Made by a program: the position numbers and the translations under genes. A DNA stretch of 64,000 nt from Daejeonella rubra (GTDB lineage: Bacteria; Bacteroidota; Bacteroidia; Sphingobacteriales; Sphingobacteriaceae). Below, one piece after another: positions 34,796-44,600 of this stretch (the first letter of the stretch is position 1; the number at the start of each line of letters is the position of its first letter). The stretch spans positions 182,844-246,843 of the forward strand of contig NZ_FNHH01000003.1 in NCBI RefSeq assembly GCF_900103545.1, written 5' to 3'. The notes beneath the pieces were generated by a model. It ran no database searches. It worked only from the letters and a program-made list of their open reading frames with translations, and was not told where the DNA came from.

Positions 34796-36778
34796 ATGAA
34801 TTTTGATCGCAAAAACCTCGATGATAATACCCTGCTGAAGCTCTACAAGCATTTGCTGAAACCGCGAATGATCGAAGAGAAAATGCTGATCCTTCTCAGA
34901 CAGGGTAAGATCGGAAAATGGTTCTCCGGTATAGGTCAGGAAGCGATAGCCGTAGGTACTACTTTAGCGATGCATCCGGATGAATATATTTTGCCTATGC
35001 ACCGCAATCTGGGAGTTTTTACAAGCCGTGGAATACCCCTTTCCAGGCTAATGGCTCAGTGGCAGGGCAAGGAATCAGGATTTACAAAAGGGCGCGACCG
35101 TTCCTTTCATTTTGGAACCAAAGAATTTAAGATCGTAGGTATGATCTCCCATCTGGGTCCGCAATTAGCCGTGGCAGATGGAATTGCTCTGGCAGATCTG
35201 CTCAACAACAGACAAAAAGCAACTCTAGTTTTTACGGGTGAAGGCGCTACTAGTGAGGGTGATTTTCATGAAGCACTGAATGTTGCAGCGGTATGGGATC
35301 TCCCTGTAATCTTCATCATAGAGAATAATGGTTATGGATTATCAACCCCAACCAGCGAACAATACCGTTGTAAGCAATTGGTTGACAGAGCTATAGGCTA
35401 TGGAATGGAGGGCAGACGTATTGATGGGAACAATGTTCTTGAAGTTTATCATACCATCCATGAACTCGCGGAGGATATCCGGAAAAACCCGAGACCTGTT
35501 TTAATTGAATGCACGACCTTCCGGATGCGGGGGCATGAGGAGGCTTCAGGCACCAAATATGTACCCCAGGAGTTGTTCACTGAATGGGAAAAGAAAGATC
35601 CGCTAAAAAATTATGAGGGATTTCTTATAAAGGAAGGAATTCTAACGGAATCTGTACAAACCGACCTGCGAGCTGAATATAAACAAGAAATAGATTCTGA
35701 GATAGAAAAGGCTTTCGCTATGGCGGAACCCGAAGCGGATACTCTGCTGGAAGTTGCTGATATGTACCAGGCTCATGATCCCGGAGAAATTCTGCCCATA
35801 GACCCAACAAAAACTACTGAAAAAAGATACCTGGATGCCATCAGTGATGGATTACGTCAGGGGATGCAGAAATTTTCCGAACTGGTTATCATGGGGCAGG
35901 ATATTACTGAATATGGGGGTGCCTTTAAAATTACACAGGGATTTGTGGAAGAGTTTGGCAAAGGCAGGGTCAGGAATACACCGATCTGCGAATCGGCCAT
36001 CGTGGGTGCGGCACTGGGACTTTCAATCAATGGGCAAAAGGCGGTCATGGAAATGCAGTTTGCTGATTTTGTGAGCTGCGGGTTTAACCAGATCATTAAT
36101 AACCTGGCAAAAACACATTATCGCTGGGGCGAGAAAGCCGATGTGGTTATTCGCATGCCTACAGGTGCAGGATCTGGTGCAGGTCCTTTTCATTCACAGA
36201 GTAATGAAGCCTGGTTTACTAAAACTCCGGGATTGAAAGTGGTATATCCTGCATTTGCTTCTGACGCCAAAGGACTGATGCTGGCGGCAATTGAGGATCC
36301 GAATCCTGTGATGTATTTTGAACATAAATACCTTTACCGTGCAATGTCAGAGCCTGTTTATGATGATTATTATACCATTGAAATAGGTAAAGCCAGATGT
36401 GTGCAGAAAGGCGAACAGTTTAGTATAATTACCTATGGTTTAGGAGTTCATTGGGCAATGGACTATCTGAATACCCATCCTGAGTTGTCGGCAGATCTCA
36501 TCGATCTGAGAAGCCTGCTTCCCTGGGATCAGGACGCGGTAAAAGCTACTGTAAAGAAAACTGGTCGCGTGCTCATTCTTCATGAAGACACTCTGACAGG
36601 TGGAATTGGTGGTGAAATCAGTGCCTGGATCGCGGAACACTGCTTTGAATATCTGGATGCACCGGTCATCCGCTGTGCGAGCCTGGATACAGCGATTCCC
36701 ATGAATAGGGCGCTGGAGGATAATTTTCTGGCAAAAGCGAGGCTGGATGGGGATATTAAACGATTGTTGGAGTACTAA
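34796..36778 (+). CDS. 2-oxoacid dehydrogenase E1 component, fused alpha and beta subunits
   Basis: From the ATG at 34796 the protein is 660 residues; an upstream TTG at 34703 is in frame, but the extension does not look like family sequence. The alpha half (about 1-330) has the thiamine diphosphate motif TGEGATSEGDFHEALNVAA...IENN and the RSFHFGTK/SHLGPQ region. The beta half (about 340-660) has MGQDITEYGGAFKITQG, MPTGAGSGAGPFHSQSNEAW and DLRSLLPWD. It decarboxylates a 2-oxoacid (branched-chain type or pyruvate) and acetylates E2 lipoyl groups. E2 and E3 are not here. It is divergent from the catabolic locus. Confidence 0.92.
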   Translation: MNFDRKNLDDNTLLKLYKHLLKPRMIEEKMLILLRQGKIGKWFSGIGQEAIAVGTTLAMHPDEYILPMHRNLGVFTSRGIPLSRLMAQWQGKESGFTKGRDRSFHFGTKEFKIVGMISHLGPQLAVADGIALADLLNNRQKATLVFTGEGATSEGDFHEALNVAAVWDLPVIFIIENNGYGLSTPTSEQYRCKQLVDRAIGYGMEGRRIDGNNVLEVYHTIHELAEDIRKNPRPVLIECTTFRMRGHEEASGTKYVPQELFTEWEKKDPLKNYEGFLIKEGILTESVQTDLRAEYKQEIDSEIEKAFAMAEPEADTLLEVADMYQAHDPGEILPIDPTKTTEKRYLDAISDGLRQGMQKFSELVIMGQDITEYGGAFKITQGFVEEFGKGRVRNTPICESAIVGAALGLSINGQKAVMEMQFADFVSCGFNQIINNLAKTHYRWGEKADVVIRMPTGAGSGAGPFHSQSNEAWFTKTPGLKVVYPAFASDAKGLMLAAIEDPNPVMYFEHKYLYRAMSEPVYDDYYTIEIGKARCVQKGEQFSIITYGLGVHWAMDYLNTHPELSADLIDLRSLLPWDQDAVKATVKKTGRVLILHEDTLTGGIGGEISAWIAEHCFEYLDAPVIRCASLDTAIPMNRALEDNFLAKARLDGDIKRLLEY

Positions 36779-36795
36779 GAAATCTATTATATTTT

Positions 36796-37251
36796 TTATT
36801 GACAGTCTATTTCTATTAGTTTAAAGAAACTATCAAATTTCAGGGAGTCTATATTTTTAAAATATACTTTATCATTTTGGCTGAAACTTTCTCCATATCC
36901 TTCAATAAAGGTGTTTCCTTCTAATCTGAAAGCTACTTGCCTTGTCGATTGAATTCCTTCAGACATAAAGGTATAATCAGCCACTAAAATATTACCATTC
37001 ATAATACCAAGAATGGTTCCGGTATTTTTATCTTTTTCCTTAAAATCATAGACTAAATACCCTGAAATTGAATCTCCGGCATGAGTAACCTTCAAAGTAA
37101 CCGTATCAGCTTCGCCCACAAACTCATAACAATTTATTGCTGAAGATTTTTCCTGTTCCGTTTTTTGCGAACTGGTTTTTTCTGTGTCTTTCTCCTGAGA
37201 ATTACAGGAGGCGAAGAAAGCTGCGAGGATTAATATATTGAATACTTTCAT
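36796..37251 (-). CDS. Lipoprotein of unknown function
   Basis: MKVFNILILAAFFASCNSQEKD is a standard lipoprotein signal with lipobox FASC, followed by a Lys/Ser/Glu linker. The remainder (about 35-151) reads as a compact beta domain: CYEFVGEADTVTLKVTHAGDSISGYLVYDFKEKDKNTGTILG spans 41-82, with a second half of similar strands (FIEGYGESFSQNDKVYFKNI). Such small lipoproteins are common in Pedobacter-like genomes, with no assigned role. It is convergent with the E1 gene, 17 bases apart. Confidence 0.75.
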   Translation of the reverse strand: MKVFNILILAAFFASCNSQEKDTEKTSSQKTEQEKSSAINCYEFVGEADTVTLKVTHAGDSISGYLVYDFKEKDKNTGTILGIMNGNILVADYTFMSEGIQSTRQVAFRLEGNTFIEGYGESFSQNDKVYFKNIDSLKFDSFFKLIEIDCQ

Positions 37252-37421
37252 AAGAAAAATGCGGTGTATATTTCTCTTAACATGTATACAATTAAACTGC
37301 CAGAATTTACTCTGATGCGGAGGATTGATGCAATAGTTGATTTCAATAAAAATATCCCTTCCTGAAAATGGATTAGTCAGATCAACAGATTAGCAAGATT
37401 TGGAGACGAGCAGAAGCCCTG

Positions 37422-37463
37422 CTATCAGCTTTCACCTTTCGGCTTTTAGCTTTTAACTTTCAC
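37422..37463. repeat. AGCTTTCACCTTTCGGCTTTTAGC-type repeat
   Basis: This T/C-rich segment is the complement of the family seen at 14311-14442 (shared core CTTTTAGCTTT and its complement). It extends into the last three codons of the SprT-like gene ending at 37453, so its stop region has been built on the repeat. Confidence 0.5.
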
Positions 37464-38064
37464 CCACAATACTCACCTCCGCCAGCGGCGGAAACAAATA
37501 AATCGCCCCTGTCTTGATCTCCACACAACGGTATCGCTTCCTAACCAGAGATTCTTTTCTAAAAACACGTCCGCCCTTTATGGAGAAAAGGGTATTAATT
37601 TCAAGCTTTTCAACGCAAATTATCCCTTCGGGCTTCTTATCGTATTGCTTCAGAATCCTGAAAAGGTTAAGGTCGGTGCAGCTGGAAGCAGCCGGGTTTT
37701 CGAGATATTTAAGGATAGCATGCCTGATGTCAGGCGGAAAAATGGATTGTTCAAAGAAGGGTCGCATCATCTTCTTGAAATTATCTTTCCATTCCTGTCC
37801 GTGGGGTTTTGCTTTTCGCTTATGTTCATTCCAGGTAAGGAGGTGAGCGAACTCATGAACAGTTGTGATCAGGAAGGCGTATGGGTTCAGGTTATAATTA
37901 ACAGATATCCGATGTCCGGCATCTTTAAAAGGGTGGCGATAGTCGCCATGCTTGGTACTCCTGTTCCTTGAGACCTTGAACTCACATTTGAAATAATCTA
38001 TCCAGCGCGCGATGACAGGTGCCGCATCCGCTGGCATATAATTACTCAAGACATTGATCTTATC
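37453..38064 (-). CDS. SprT-like zinc metalloprotease domain protein
   Basis: HEFAHLLTW with a following HGQEW provides the HExxH...H zinc site of the SprT/Spartan fold. NRSTKHGDYRHPF and RISVNYNLNPYAFLITTVHEF precede it as in Bacteroidota SprT-like proteins. The open frame reaches back into feoB, so I place the start at the TTG at 38064 (LDKINVLSNY), six bases after the feoB stop. The ATG at 38037 would remove part of the conserved N-terminus. The biological substrate is not known; eukaryotic relatives degrade DNA-protein crosslinks. Confidence 0.8.
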   Translation of the reverse strand, partial: DKINVLSNYMPADAAPVIARWIDYFKCEFKVSRNRSTKHGDYRHPFKDAGHRISVNYNLNPYAFLITTVHEFAHLLTWNEHKRKAKPHGQEWKDNFKKMMRPFFEQSIFPPDIRHAILKYLENPAASSCTDLNLFRILKQYDKKPEGIICVEKLEINTLFSIKGGRVFRKESLVRKRYRCVEIKTGAIYLFPPLAEVSIVGES

Positions 38065-38069
38065 CAATT

Positions 38070-40184
38070 TTACTTCAGAAGATTGTATACAATAAAGCTT
38101 GCAAGATAGGCCAGTACGGTCATGTAAACAAATTGAATTGCAGGCCATTTCCAGCTTTTTGTCTCACGGTAAACCACAGCAATAGTACTCATACATTGCA
38201 TTGCAAAGGCATAGAACATCATTAATGAGAAGGCTACAGCTGTAGTAAATACGGGTAATCCTGTGTCTGGGTTACGTGCAGATTGCATTTTTTCACGTAC
38301 AGATTCGACATGAGAATCATCCCCATCCACGCTGTAGATTGTAGCCATGGTACCAACAAATACCTCCCGCGCGGCAAAAGATGTGATGAGGGCAATTCCA
38401 ATTTTCCAATCAAAACCAATTGGCCTGATCGCTGGCTCAATAGATTTACCCAACATCCCTGCATAAGAGTTTTCCAGTTTTTCTGAAGCTTGAAGACGGT
38501 CGATCTCATCCTGAGGATATTGCTTTTTCATAGCTTCAGAACTATACCTGGCTTCAATTTTCTCAAAACGATCAGATGGACCGAAAGACGAAAGCACCCA
38601 AAGGATAATTGAAACAGCGATAATCACCTTTCCGGCTTCAAAGACAAAGGCCTTTACGCTGCGGTACATTGTTAGCAATACATTATTCCATCGGGGCATA
38701 CGGTAAACAGGAAGCTCCATAATGAAGTATCCTCTTTCCCTGGATCTGATCACCAGTTTCATCACCCAGGCCACCAGAATGGCACTAACAATACTGAGCA
38801 CATACAATGACATCAGGGCAATTCCCTGCATATTGATGATGCCCCATACCTTTTCATCAGGTACAACCAGAGATATTAATAAGGTATAAACAGGCAATCG
38901 CGCAGAACAGGCGATCAAAGGAGTGACCATAATGGTGATCATCCTATCCTTCCAGCTCTCAATATTACGGGCACTCATGATTGAAGGCACTGCACAGGCA
39001 AAGCCTCCGATCAAAGGCACAATGGATTTTCCGCTCAGCCCAACCTTTCGCATGATCTTATCCATCATGAAAGTAACCCGCGACATATATCCGGTATCTT
39101 CCAGTATGGAAATAAAGGCAAAAAGGATCGCTATTTGCGGAATAAAAATAATCACTCCGCTTAATCCGGCAAGAACCCCATCGATCAGGAGGTCAGTTAA
39201 AAGTCCGGGTGGCAGAATTTGAGTCCCCATATCCGTCAGCCACATGAATAATTGCTCAATCAGCGACATTGGATATTCAGACCATGCAAAAATGGACTGA
39301 AATATCAGGAATAGGATGGCAAAAAATATGATAAATCCGAATATGCGATGGGTCAATATTTTATCGATCCGGTTACTATGGGTTTCCCGCTTGGGATCAG
39401 AATGTATTTTAACAGTATCGAACAGTACATCATTGATGAAATTATATCTGGCGATAGTTTCCGAAGCCTGCGATTTCTGAGAATGGAAACCAAATTCCTG
39501 ATTTAATTCCTGAATTTTCCTCTTTTGCTCAGCGGATAAAAACAGCATGTTTTCATACTGATGAGCCAACTGAAGTGCCACATAGGGGTGTTCAATGTTC
39601 AGTTCATCCTGGATTTTTTGAATGAGCTCGGGTGCAATGGCCTCAACTTCAATGGAAGGTAATTGGAGAGGAATAGAAGTACTGTTTAGTATCGCTTCTT
39701 TTAGCCGGTCGATCCCCTGCTGCTTACGGGCAGAAATTGGAATAACCTGCACACCAAGCTTTTGAGCCAGTTCGTCAACAGCAATTTCAATTCCTGACTG
39801 CCCGGCCAGATCCATCATGTTCAAAGCAATAATGATGGGTATCTGCAGATCCGCAACCTGAGAAAACAAAAGCAGATTTCTTTTCAGATTTGATGCATCT
39901 GCAACAAAAATGATCAGTTCGGGATAATCGGGACTGTTTTTATCGGCAAGAGCATCCATAACGATGCGCTCATCCCTGCTCTTGGGATAGATACTATATG
40001 TTCCGGGAAGGTCTGTGATTTGTGCGTTACGCTGATCGGAAAGTTTAACAAAACCGATCTTTTTTTCGACTGTAACGCCGGGGAAATTACCGATCTTTTG
40101 ATTTAATCCGGTAAGAACATTAAAAAGTGTAGATTTTCCGGAGTTGGGGTTACCAACTAATGCAACTTTTAAATCGCCGTCCAC
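38070..40184 (-). CDS. feoB: Ferrous iron transporter B
   Basis: FeoB imports Fe2+ across the inner membrane. Its 704 residues comprise an N-terminal G domain with G1 GNPNSGKST and G3 DLPGTY (about 5-165), a GDI-like helical linker (to about 270) and a polytopic membrane region with the two nucleoside-transport-like Gate motifs (IPQIAILFAFISILEDTGYMSRV; IGGFACAVPSIMSAR). FeoA lies seven bases upstream as a separate protein, unlike the FeoAB fusions of some Bacteroidota. Control is likely through the promoter and palindrome upstream of feoA. Confidence 0.96.
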   Translation of the reverse strand: MDGDLKVALVGNPNSGKSTLFNVLTGLNQKIGNFPGVTVEKKIGFVKLSDQRNAQITDLPGTYSIYPKSRDERIVMDALADKNSPDYPELIIFVADASNLKRNLLLFSQVADLQIPIIIALNMMDLAGQSGIEIAVDELAQKLGVQVIPISARKQQGIDRLKEAILNSTSIPLQLPSIEVEAIAPELIQKIQDELNIEHPYVALQLAHQYENMLFLSAEQKRKIQELNQEFGFHSQKSQASETIARYNFINDVLFDTVKIHSDPKRETHSNRIDKILTHRIFGFIIFFAILFLIFQSIFAWSEYPMSLIEQLFMWLTDMGTQILPPGLLTDLLIDGVLAGLSGVIIFIPQIAILFAFISILEDTGYMSRVTFMMDKIMRKVGLSGKSIVPLIGGFACAVPSIMSARNIESWKDRMITIMVTPLIACSARLPVYTLLISLVVPDEKVWGIINMQGIALMSLYVLSIVSAILVAWVMKLVIRSRERGYFIMELPVYRMPRWNNVLLTMYRSVKAFVFEAGKVIIAVSIILWVLSSFGPSDRFEKIEARYSSEAMKKQYPQDEIDRLQASEKLENSYAGMLGKSIEPAIRPIGFDWKIGIALITSFAAREVFVGTMATIYSVDGDDSHVESVREKMQSARNPDTGLPVFTTAVAFSLMMFYAFAMQCMSTIAVVYRETKSWKWPAIQFVYMTVLAYLASFIVYNLLK

Positions 40185-40191
40185 CTATAAA

Positions 40192-40407
40192 TTATTGCAT
40201 TATGATTGTTGAAGCTTCTTTTTTCCTGAGGCTCAATTGATATCCTGAAACGGTAATCGCCATAGGATCTCCAAGGGGAGCTAAACGTTCAACTACGATG
40301 GATTCACCTGGTAAACATCCCATTTCCATTAATTTAACAGACATCTCTAAATCAGTAAATTCTTTGATTATACCTGTTTGCCCTGGTAGAAATTGTGAAA
40401 GCTTCAT
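40192..40407 (-). CDS. feoA: Ferrous iron transport protein A
   Basis: From the ATG at 40407 the product is 71 residues (MKLSQFLPGQTGIIKEF...), the usual FeoA size, with the SH3-like barrel motifs LMEMGCLPGESIVVERLAPLGDP and YQLSLRKKEASTI. The in-frame start at 40458 would fall inside the promoter and operator sequence, so it is rejected. FeoA is a cytoplasmic accessory of FeoB, and feoB follows seven bases later. Confidence 0.93.
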   Translation of the reverse strand: MKLSQFLPGQTGIIKEFTDLEMSVKLMEMGCLPGESIVVERLAPLGDPMAITVSGYQLSLRKKEASTIIMQ

Positions 40408-40427
40408 ATCCCTGTCTAAATCTGAAT

Positions 40428-40459
40428 CAAAAATAAAGCTTATTTGAATTAATTCCAAA
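40428..40459 (-). promoter_or_regulatory. Bacteroidota-type promoter of feoAB
   Basis: On the minus strand TATTTTTG (40435-40428) matches the -7 element TAnnTTTG exactly. TTTG (40459-40456) lies 20 bases upstream as the -33 element. The -7 box ends 20 bases before the feoA ATG. The same spacing and distance recur at gcvH. Confidence 0.7.
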
Positions 40460-40463
40460 TAAG
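40439..40463. promoter_or_regulatory. Palindromic operator candidate over the feoA promoter
   Basis: CTTATTTG (40439-40446) and CAAATAAG (40456-40463) are perfect inverted arms around the 9-base AT-rich centre AATTAATTC. The site spans the -33 box and most of the promoter spacer, so a bound repressor would block RNA polymerase. An iron-responsive Fur or DtxR-family regulator is the natural candidate; that identity is inferred from the gene it controls. Confidence 0.6.
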
Positions 40464-40492
40464 AAAATTTTATTTTAGATTAATAAGACAAT

Positions 40493-40627
40493 CTATCTAT
40501 TAAAAGACTGATTAGCTGGTGATTGAGCTTGTATAAACTTCGGACAATTACAGCCCTTTTTGAATATGCTACAGGAGCTTAGACTAATAAGTACAATAAG
40601 CAAAGCAAATTTATATCCGTTTTTCAT
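40493..40627 (-). CDS. Small lipoprotein, 44 residues
   Basis: MKNGYKFALLIVLISLSSCSIFKKG is a lipoprotein signal with lipobox LSSC. The mature part is only about 26 residues, with a CNCP motif. I use the ATG at 40627; the longer frame adds a non-signal N-terminus. It overlaps the 3' end of vanZ by 17 bases, suggesting coupling. Short lipoproteins with a KGCNCP-like tail are familiar in this clade, but no function is known. Confidence 0.65.
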   Translation of the reverse strand: MKNGYKFALLIVLISLSSCSIFKKGCNCPKFIQAQSPANQSFNR

Positions 40628-41012
40628 CGACACGACCTCTATGTAAAAAGATATAACCAAATATTCCCATTCCAACGCCCGTCATATCTGCAAACAGATC
40701 CCACCATTCTGCCGAGCGATAGGTAAATATCTCCAGCTGTAAAACTTCTATGGAAGCACCCAGGGCAAAGGTGATCAGCAAAATCTTTAAAATAGTTAAA
40801 GTCCGGTAGCTGTAACTTCCCTGTTCCTTGATCTTACCATGGAACAATAATACTGTCAGCACAAAAAAGAAACCAGTATGCGCTAATTTATCAAAGCCTT
40901 CAAAAAAAGTAAGACCACTCTTTGAGATATCTGTGGCTGGCATTTCACATACGATCACCACAAAAATGGCCCAAAGAATTGACAGATACTGGTATCTTAA
41001 AGTTTTTAGCAT
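40611..41012 (-). CDS. VanZ-like membrane protein
   Basis: The 133-residue protein has four hydrophobic helices with the VanZ-like pattern: KLAHTGFFFVLTVLLF in TM2, ALGASIEVLQLEIFTYRSAEWWDLFADMTGVGMG before TM4. Its ATG overlaps the gcvH stop as TAATG, so it is translated with gcvH. The vanZ-like gene following gcvH and sprA is a conserved Bacteroidota arrangement. Its function in this context is unknown; teicoplanin resistance is not implied. Confidence 0.85.
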   Translation of the reverse strand: MLKTLRYQYLSILWAIFVVIVCEMPATDISKSGLTFFEGFDKLAHTGFFFVLTVLLFHGKIKEQGSYSYRTLTILKILLITFALGASIEVLQLEIFTYRSAEWWDLFADMTGVGMGIFGYIFLHRGRVDEKRI

Positions 41013-41392
41013 TAAACTCCTACCTGAGTTTTATAGTCGCCTGAAGACAATAATTCTTCAACCTGAGCAGCGTCTGAAATCTCGATCTTAACCATCCAGC
41101 CGTCTCCGTAAGGATCACTGTTCACCAGCTCAGGATTAGTATCCAGTTTTTTGTTTATTTCAAGAATTTTACCGGTAAGAGGCATAAAAAGATCTGAAAC
41201 TGTTTTCACTGCTTCAACAGTACCAAATACATCTTCACGGCTTACTTCTTTACCCAGAGTGTTGATATCAACGTAAACTATATCGCCTAATTCATGCTGA
41301 GCAAATTCGGTAATTCCAACATAAGCCAGGTTACCTTCAACGCGTATCCATTCGTGATCTTTGGTATATTTTAATTCTGCAGGAAATTTCAT
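41012..41392 (-). CDS. gcvH: Glycine cleavage system H protein
   Basis: GcvH is the lipoyl carrier that shuttles the aminomethyl intermediate between the P, T and L proteins of glycine cleavage. The 126 residues include GTVEAVKTVSDLFMPLTGKI, with Lys63 as the lipoylation site, and the N-terminal LKYTKDHEWIRVEG. Its own promoter matches consensus (41414-41444). gcvP and gcvT are not in the window. It lies between sprA and vanZ, a linkage of synteny rather than shared function. Confidence 0.96.
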   Translation of the reverse strand: MKFPAELKYTKDHEWIRVEGNLAYVGITEFAQHELGDIVYVDINTLGKEVSREDVFGTVEAVKTVSDLFMPLTGKILEINKKLDTNPELVNSDPYGDGWMVKIEISDAAQVEELLSSGDYKTQVGV

Positions 41393-41413
41393 TTCGTTCT
41401 TTTTTTAGTTTTT

Positions 41414-41444
41414 CAAAAATACTTTAAGTTGGTCAGACTTCCAA
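41414..41444 (-). promoter_or_regulatory. Bacteroidota-type promoter of gcvH-vanZ
   Basis: On the minus strand TATTTTTG (41421-41414) is a perfect TAnnTTTG element. TTG (41444-41442) lies 20 bases upstream. The -7 box ends 21 bases before the gcvH ATG at 41392. The match in sequence, spacing and distance to the feoA promoter supports both. Confidence 0.7.
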
Positions 41445-41485
41445 TTATTTGTGCTTAGTTGATGCTGTTATCTTGTCTTTAATTG

Positions 41486-41630
41486 TGCTGGCGCACGCGT
41501 GCCGCGTGTGCCATGGAGTTAAATTAAAAGCATGAACACACGCGTGCGCTAGCATGCGATAACAATGCCAAGGAATTATAAATGAAAAGTATTATTAATA
41601 AATAGCACATGCGGAACGCGTGCGCCAGCA
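41486..41630. repeat. Three-arm GC-rich repeat after sprA
   Basis: TGCTGGCGCACGCGTGCCGC... at 41486-41513 recurs inverted at 41603-41630 (complement TGCTGGCGCACGCGTTCCGC..., 25 of 28 positions). A third, partial inverted arm ACACACGCGTGCGCTAGCA lies at 41536-41554. The block is far richer in GC than its surroundings. The last arm ends five bases before the sprA stop codon, so it forms the sprA 3' untranslated region and can fold into long alternative hairpins. I recall this GCGCACGCGTTCCGC type from intergenic regions of related genomes. Confidence 0.75.
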
Positions 41631-41635
41631 AGCTA

Positions 41636-44600
41636 TTAAAGGTTAAACCTCAAATTAACTCCAAAATTGCTGAATGAAGTATTGAAGGTTTGGGAAGTAT
41701 AAGGCTTGGTTATATTGCCATCATAGAACAGGCGCATAGTAAAGCGCTGGTTCAATACATAATCAACCGATGGCCTCACTGTAATATTCTTCGCTCCTGA
41801 TGAAACTTCCGCATCATCAAGATCTGCACGATAGATAACAAGTTTCCTGTCGCTTAATGCGAAGTCCAGTTTAAAGTTCATATCGTTATCAAGCTTAAGC
41901 GATTTAAACAGACCGAAAGGAAAACGAAACTGCGTGGTACGGTATCCCATTCCGAAGACGGCTCCATCTTCCTTCTGCTGGGCCAGCTGACCATTGGACA
42001 GACTGAAACTCAAAGCCCTTGATTTACGGTATTCCACATTCAGGGTCATATTATTCTTAAGTCTCACATCAACACCAAGAAGTGGCAGGAACTGTTCAAA
42101 TAAAGTGATCTGTGAAAACTGATAAAAAGGAAGGAAGTTGCCGTTGGCATCTTTTACATTAACCCCTCCATTTGCTTCCTGATAACGAACTAAGGAGTTG
42201 AATCCATTAACTGTATAGGTTGACCGGTAAGCATGATTGATATCCACGGAAGTGAAAATATCATTAAATAAACTAAATTTCGTTAAACCATTATAGCTAA
42301 GTCGCCAGTTCGGAATTGGCATTTTAGGGAAACGGTTAAGAGAAACTGTATTCGCATCCTTGCCGGTATATGCCGCCAGGAATGAGGCAATCAAAACATC
42401 CTGCGAGTTCTTGTTATATCCGTCTGCAAAGCCTGCTGTTGAACCTGCAGAGTTTGGATTTTTCGCTCCTAACCTTTGCGAAATGATCGACCTGTTTTCC
42501 TGGAACTGCCTGAACAGTGCAGATGAATTATTTGTTTTGTTCTCTTTACTGAAGGCTGTACGCAATGAAAAATAGGAGATGGTATAATCACCGGTAGTTA
42601 CGGGACTTAAATTCTCAAAGCTATTGCTCGAAGGAAGAAACTTAAAATTGGTTGAATAGTTATAGCTCTGACTTTTTAGAGCCGTTAATTCAATACGCAG
42701 ATCACGGATCGGCTCAACCAAACCCCTGAAATTGAGATCTTCTTTGGACGTATTTATATATAACTGGTTTAACAAGGAGTCTCTGGTAATCCAGCCGCTT
42801 CCAAGTGCACGGCCTCTGATATCACTCTGACCGCCAAACAGGAAATCATATCCGGGAGCTCTTGAATTCATATCCTGACCAATAAAACCGGTCTGAGGTA
42901 AATAACCCGGAAGGAAAGTACCCTGTGTTTTGGTATAGGCTCCGCTAACATTTTTCAAGCTGGTGAGCATATTGACGAAAAAAGCCGCCGTCGGATTCTT
43001 GTCGGCGCCATTCATGCTTCGTATAAAACCGAATTTGTTATAGAGCGCAACCAAACTTAAGGTTGGATTGAGCTGTATTGTACGTGAGTTCTGAATGGTA
43101 TTTCCTATGTTAATATTTGGATCATTCAGTGTGAGTAAAGGCTCTGTTTGCCAGTTAAAGCCTGCACCATAACGCGTTGCAAGGGTTATCCAGTCGAATC
43201 CCGGAATTTTGTTAATCGGAACATTATAGGTAAGGTTCATGGTATGCCCATAATCCGTGGTCCTTCCAAGTTTCTTCAGGTTTTCCCAAAGCGTATCACG
43301 TTTCAGTCCGTTTATGCGACCTTCAGGCTCATCAATGATCGAGTAATTGGTTGCATTAAAATCGATCTGCATAGATCGGGTAAGGTTCCAGCTGATCCCA
43401 TAGATACGAGACATCTGAAAATTCTTATTAAAATTAGTATTTATAGGTAAGAAATTATTCGGATCATTATTCCTTAGTGTGTTCTCTGAATATAATCGAT
43501 TGACATCGATGCTGAAATTGAGGATGGAAGGTAAAAGACTGAAGTTGAAGTCACGCACCAGGCCAAGGCTTTTCGATTTGATCAGTTTCTCAAATGGAGT
43601 GATCGACTTTGCCTGTTTTGAATAATTGTACTGTAAACCGGCGCGGTAGGTCTTCTGTATGTTGTTCTCATTGATGAAATCTCTGTGATTGAACTCATTG
43701 AAAGCATAAGTAGCACTCAGGTTTTCAATATCCCATAAGCGGGTTTTACTGTCGGGATTAGTTTTGATCTTACGGACATTCGTAAAATTGATACTTTTCC
43801 GGGAGGTAAAATCTTCGGTAATAAATTTAAGGGAATCTCTCTCCTGTTTACTGGAATTTTCCAGTGTAGTTTTAAATTCGGTATCCTGATTTCGCGGATC
43901 ATACTGCGGAGATCCTATCTGCGAAGAGAAATTCACAAACATGGGTACCTTTATTCCGGATCGCTCCGAAAAGAATTTTCCAAGTTCAACATTACCTGAA
44001 ACATCGAACAGAACATCATCCTCACGGTTACGCTCACTTACCCTTCGGTCAATGGAACCAAATCCAATAGTACTTTTACTTCCGGAGATCGTAATATCAG
44101 CAAAGTCTGCAAGCTTTGCATTCATCCGGGCTGTTGCTCCCCATCCACCGCCTTCATCAAAGTCGGTCAACCTCAACTCATTGTACCAGATCTGCGCTGA
44201 CTTATCAAGTCCGTCATCAAGCCCCGGATTTGCCGTGTTTCTCAAGGGATTTCGAACTCCGAGCATATACACACGAACCTTACTCAGGTCAGGCTGTCCC
44301 TTCACCGTAATAACATTTACACCATCCTGATAGATGAACGGGCGGTTAATTGGCCATGGCTGACCGTTAAACACAGCCTTGTTCCGGGCAGCTTTAGCTT
44401 CAAGAAATAACCTGAGTTCCACATCCAGCTTATTCTGTTCAGGCCATATCAGTCCGGGATCATTTGTGCCCGGATTAGTTACTTTCAATGGAATATCGTA
44501 ATCATAATAATTATCCTGATTGTCAGTACCCACCCGAAGGAATGCACGCAGGTCATTGTCTCTTAACTGATCGCCTTCAGCATGGATAAACATTTCCATA

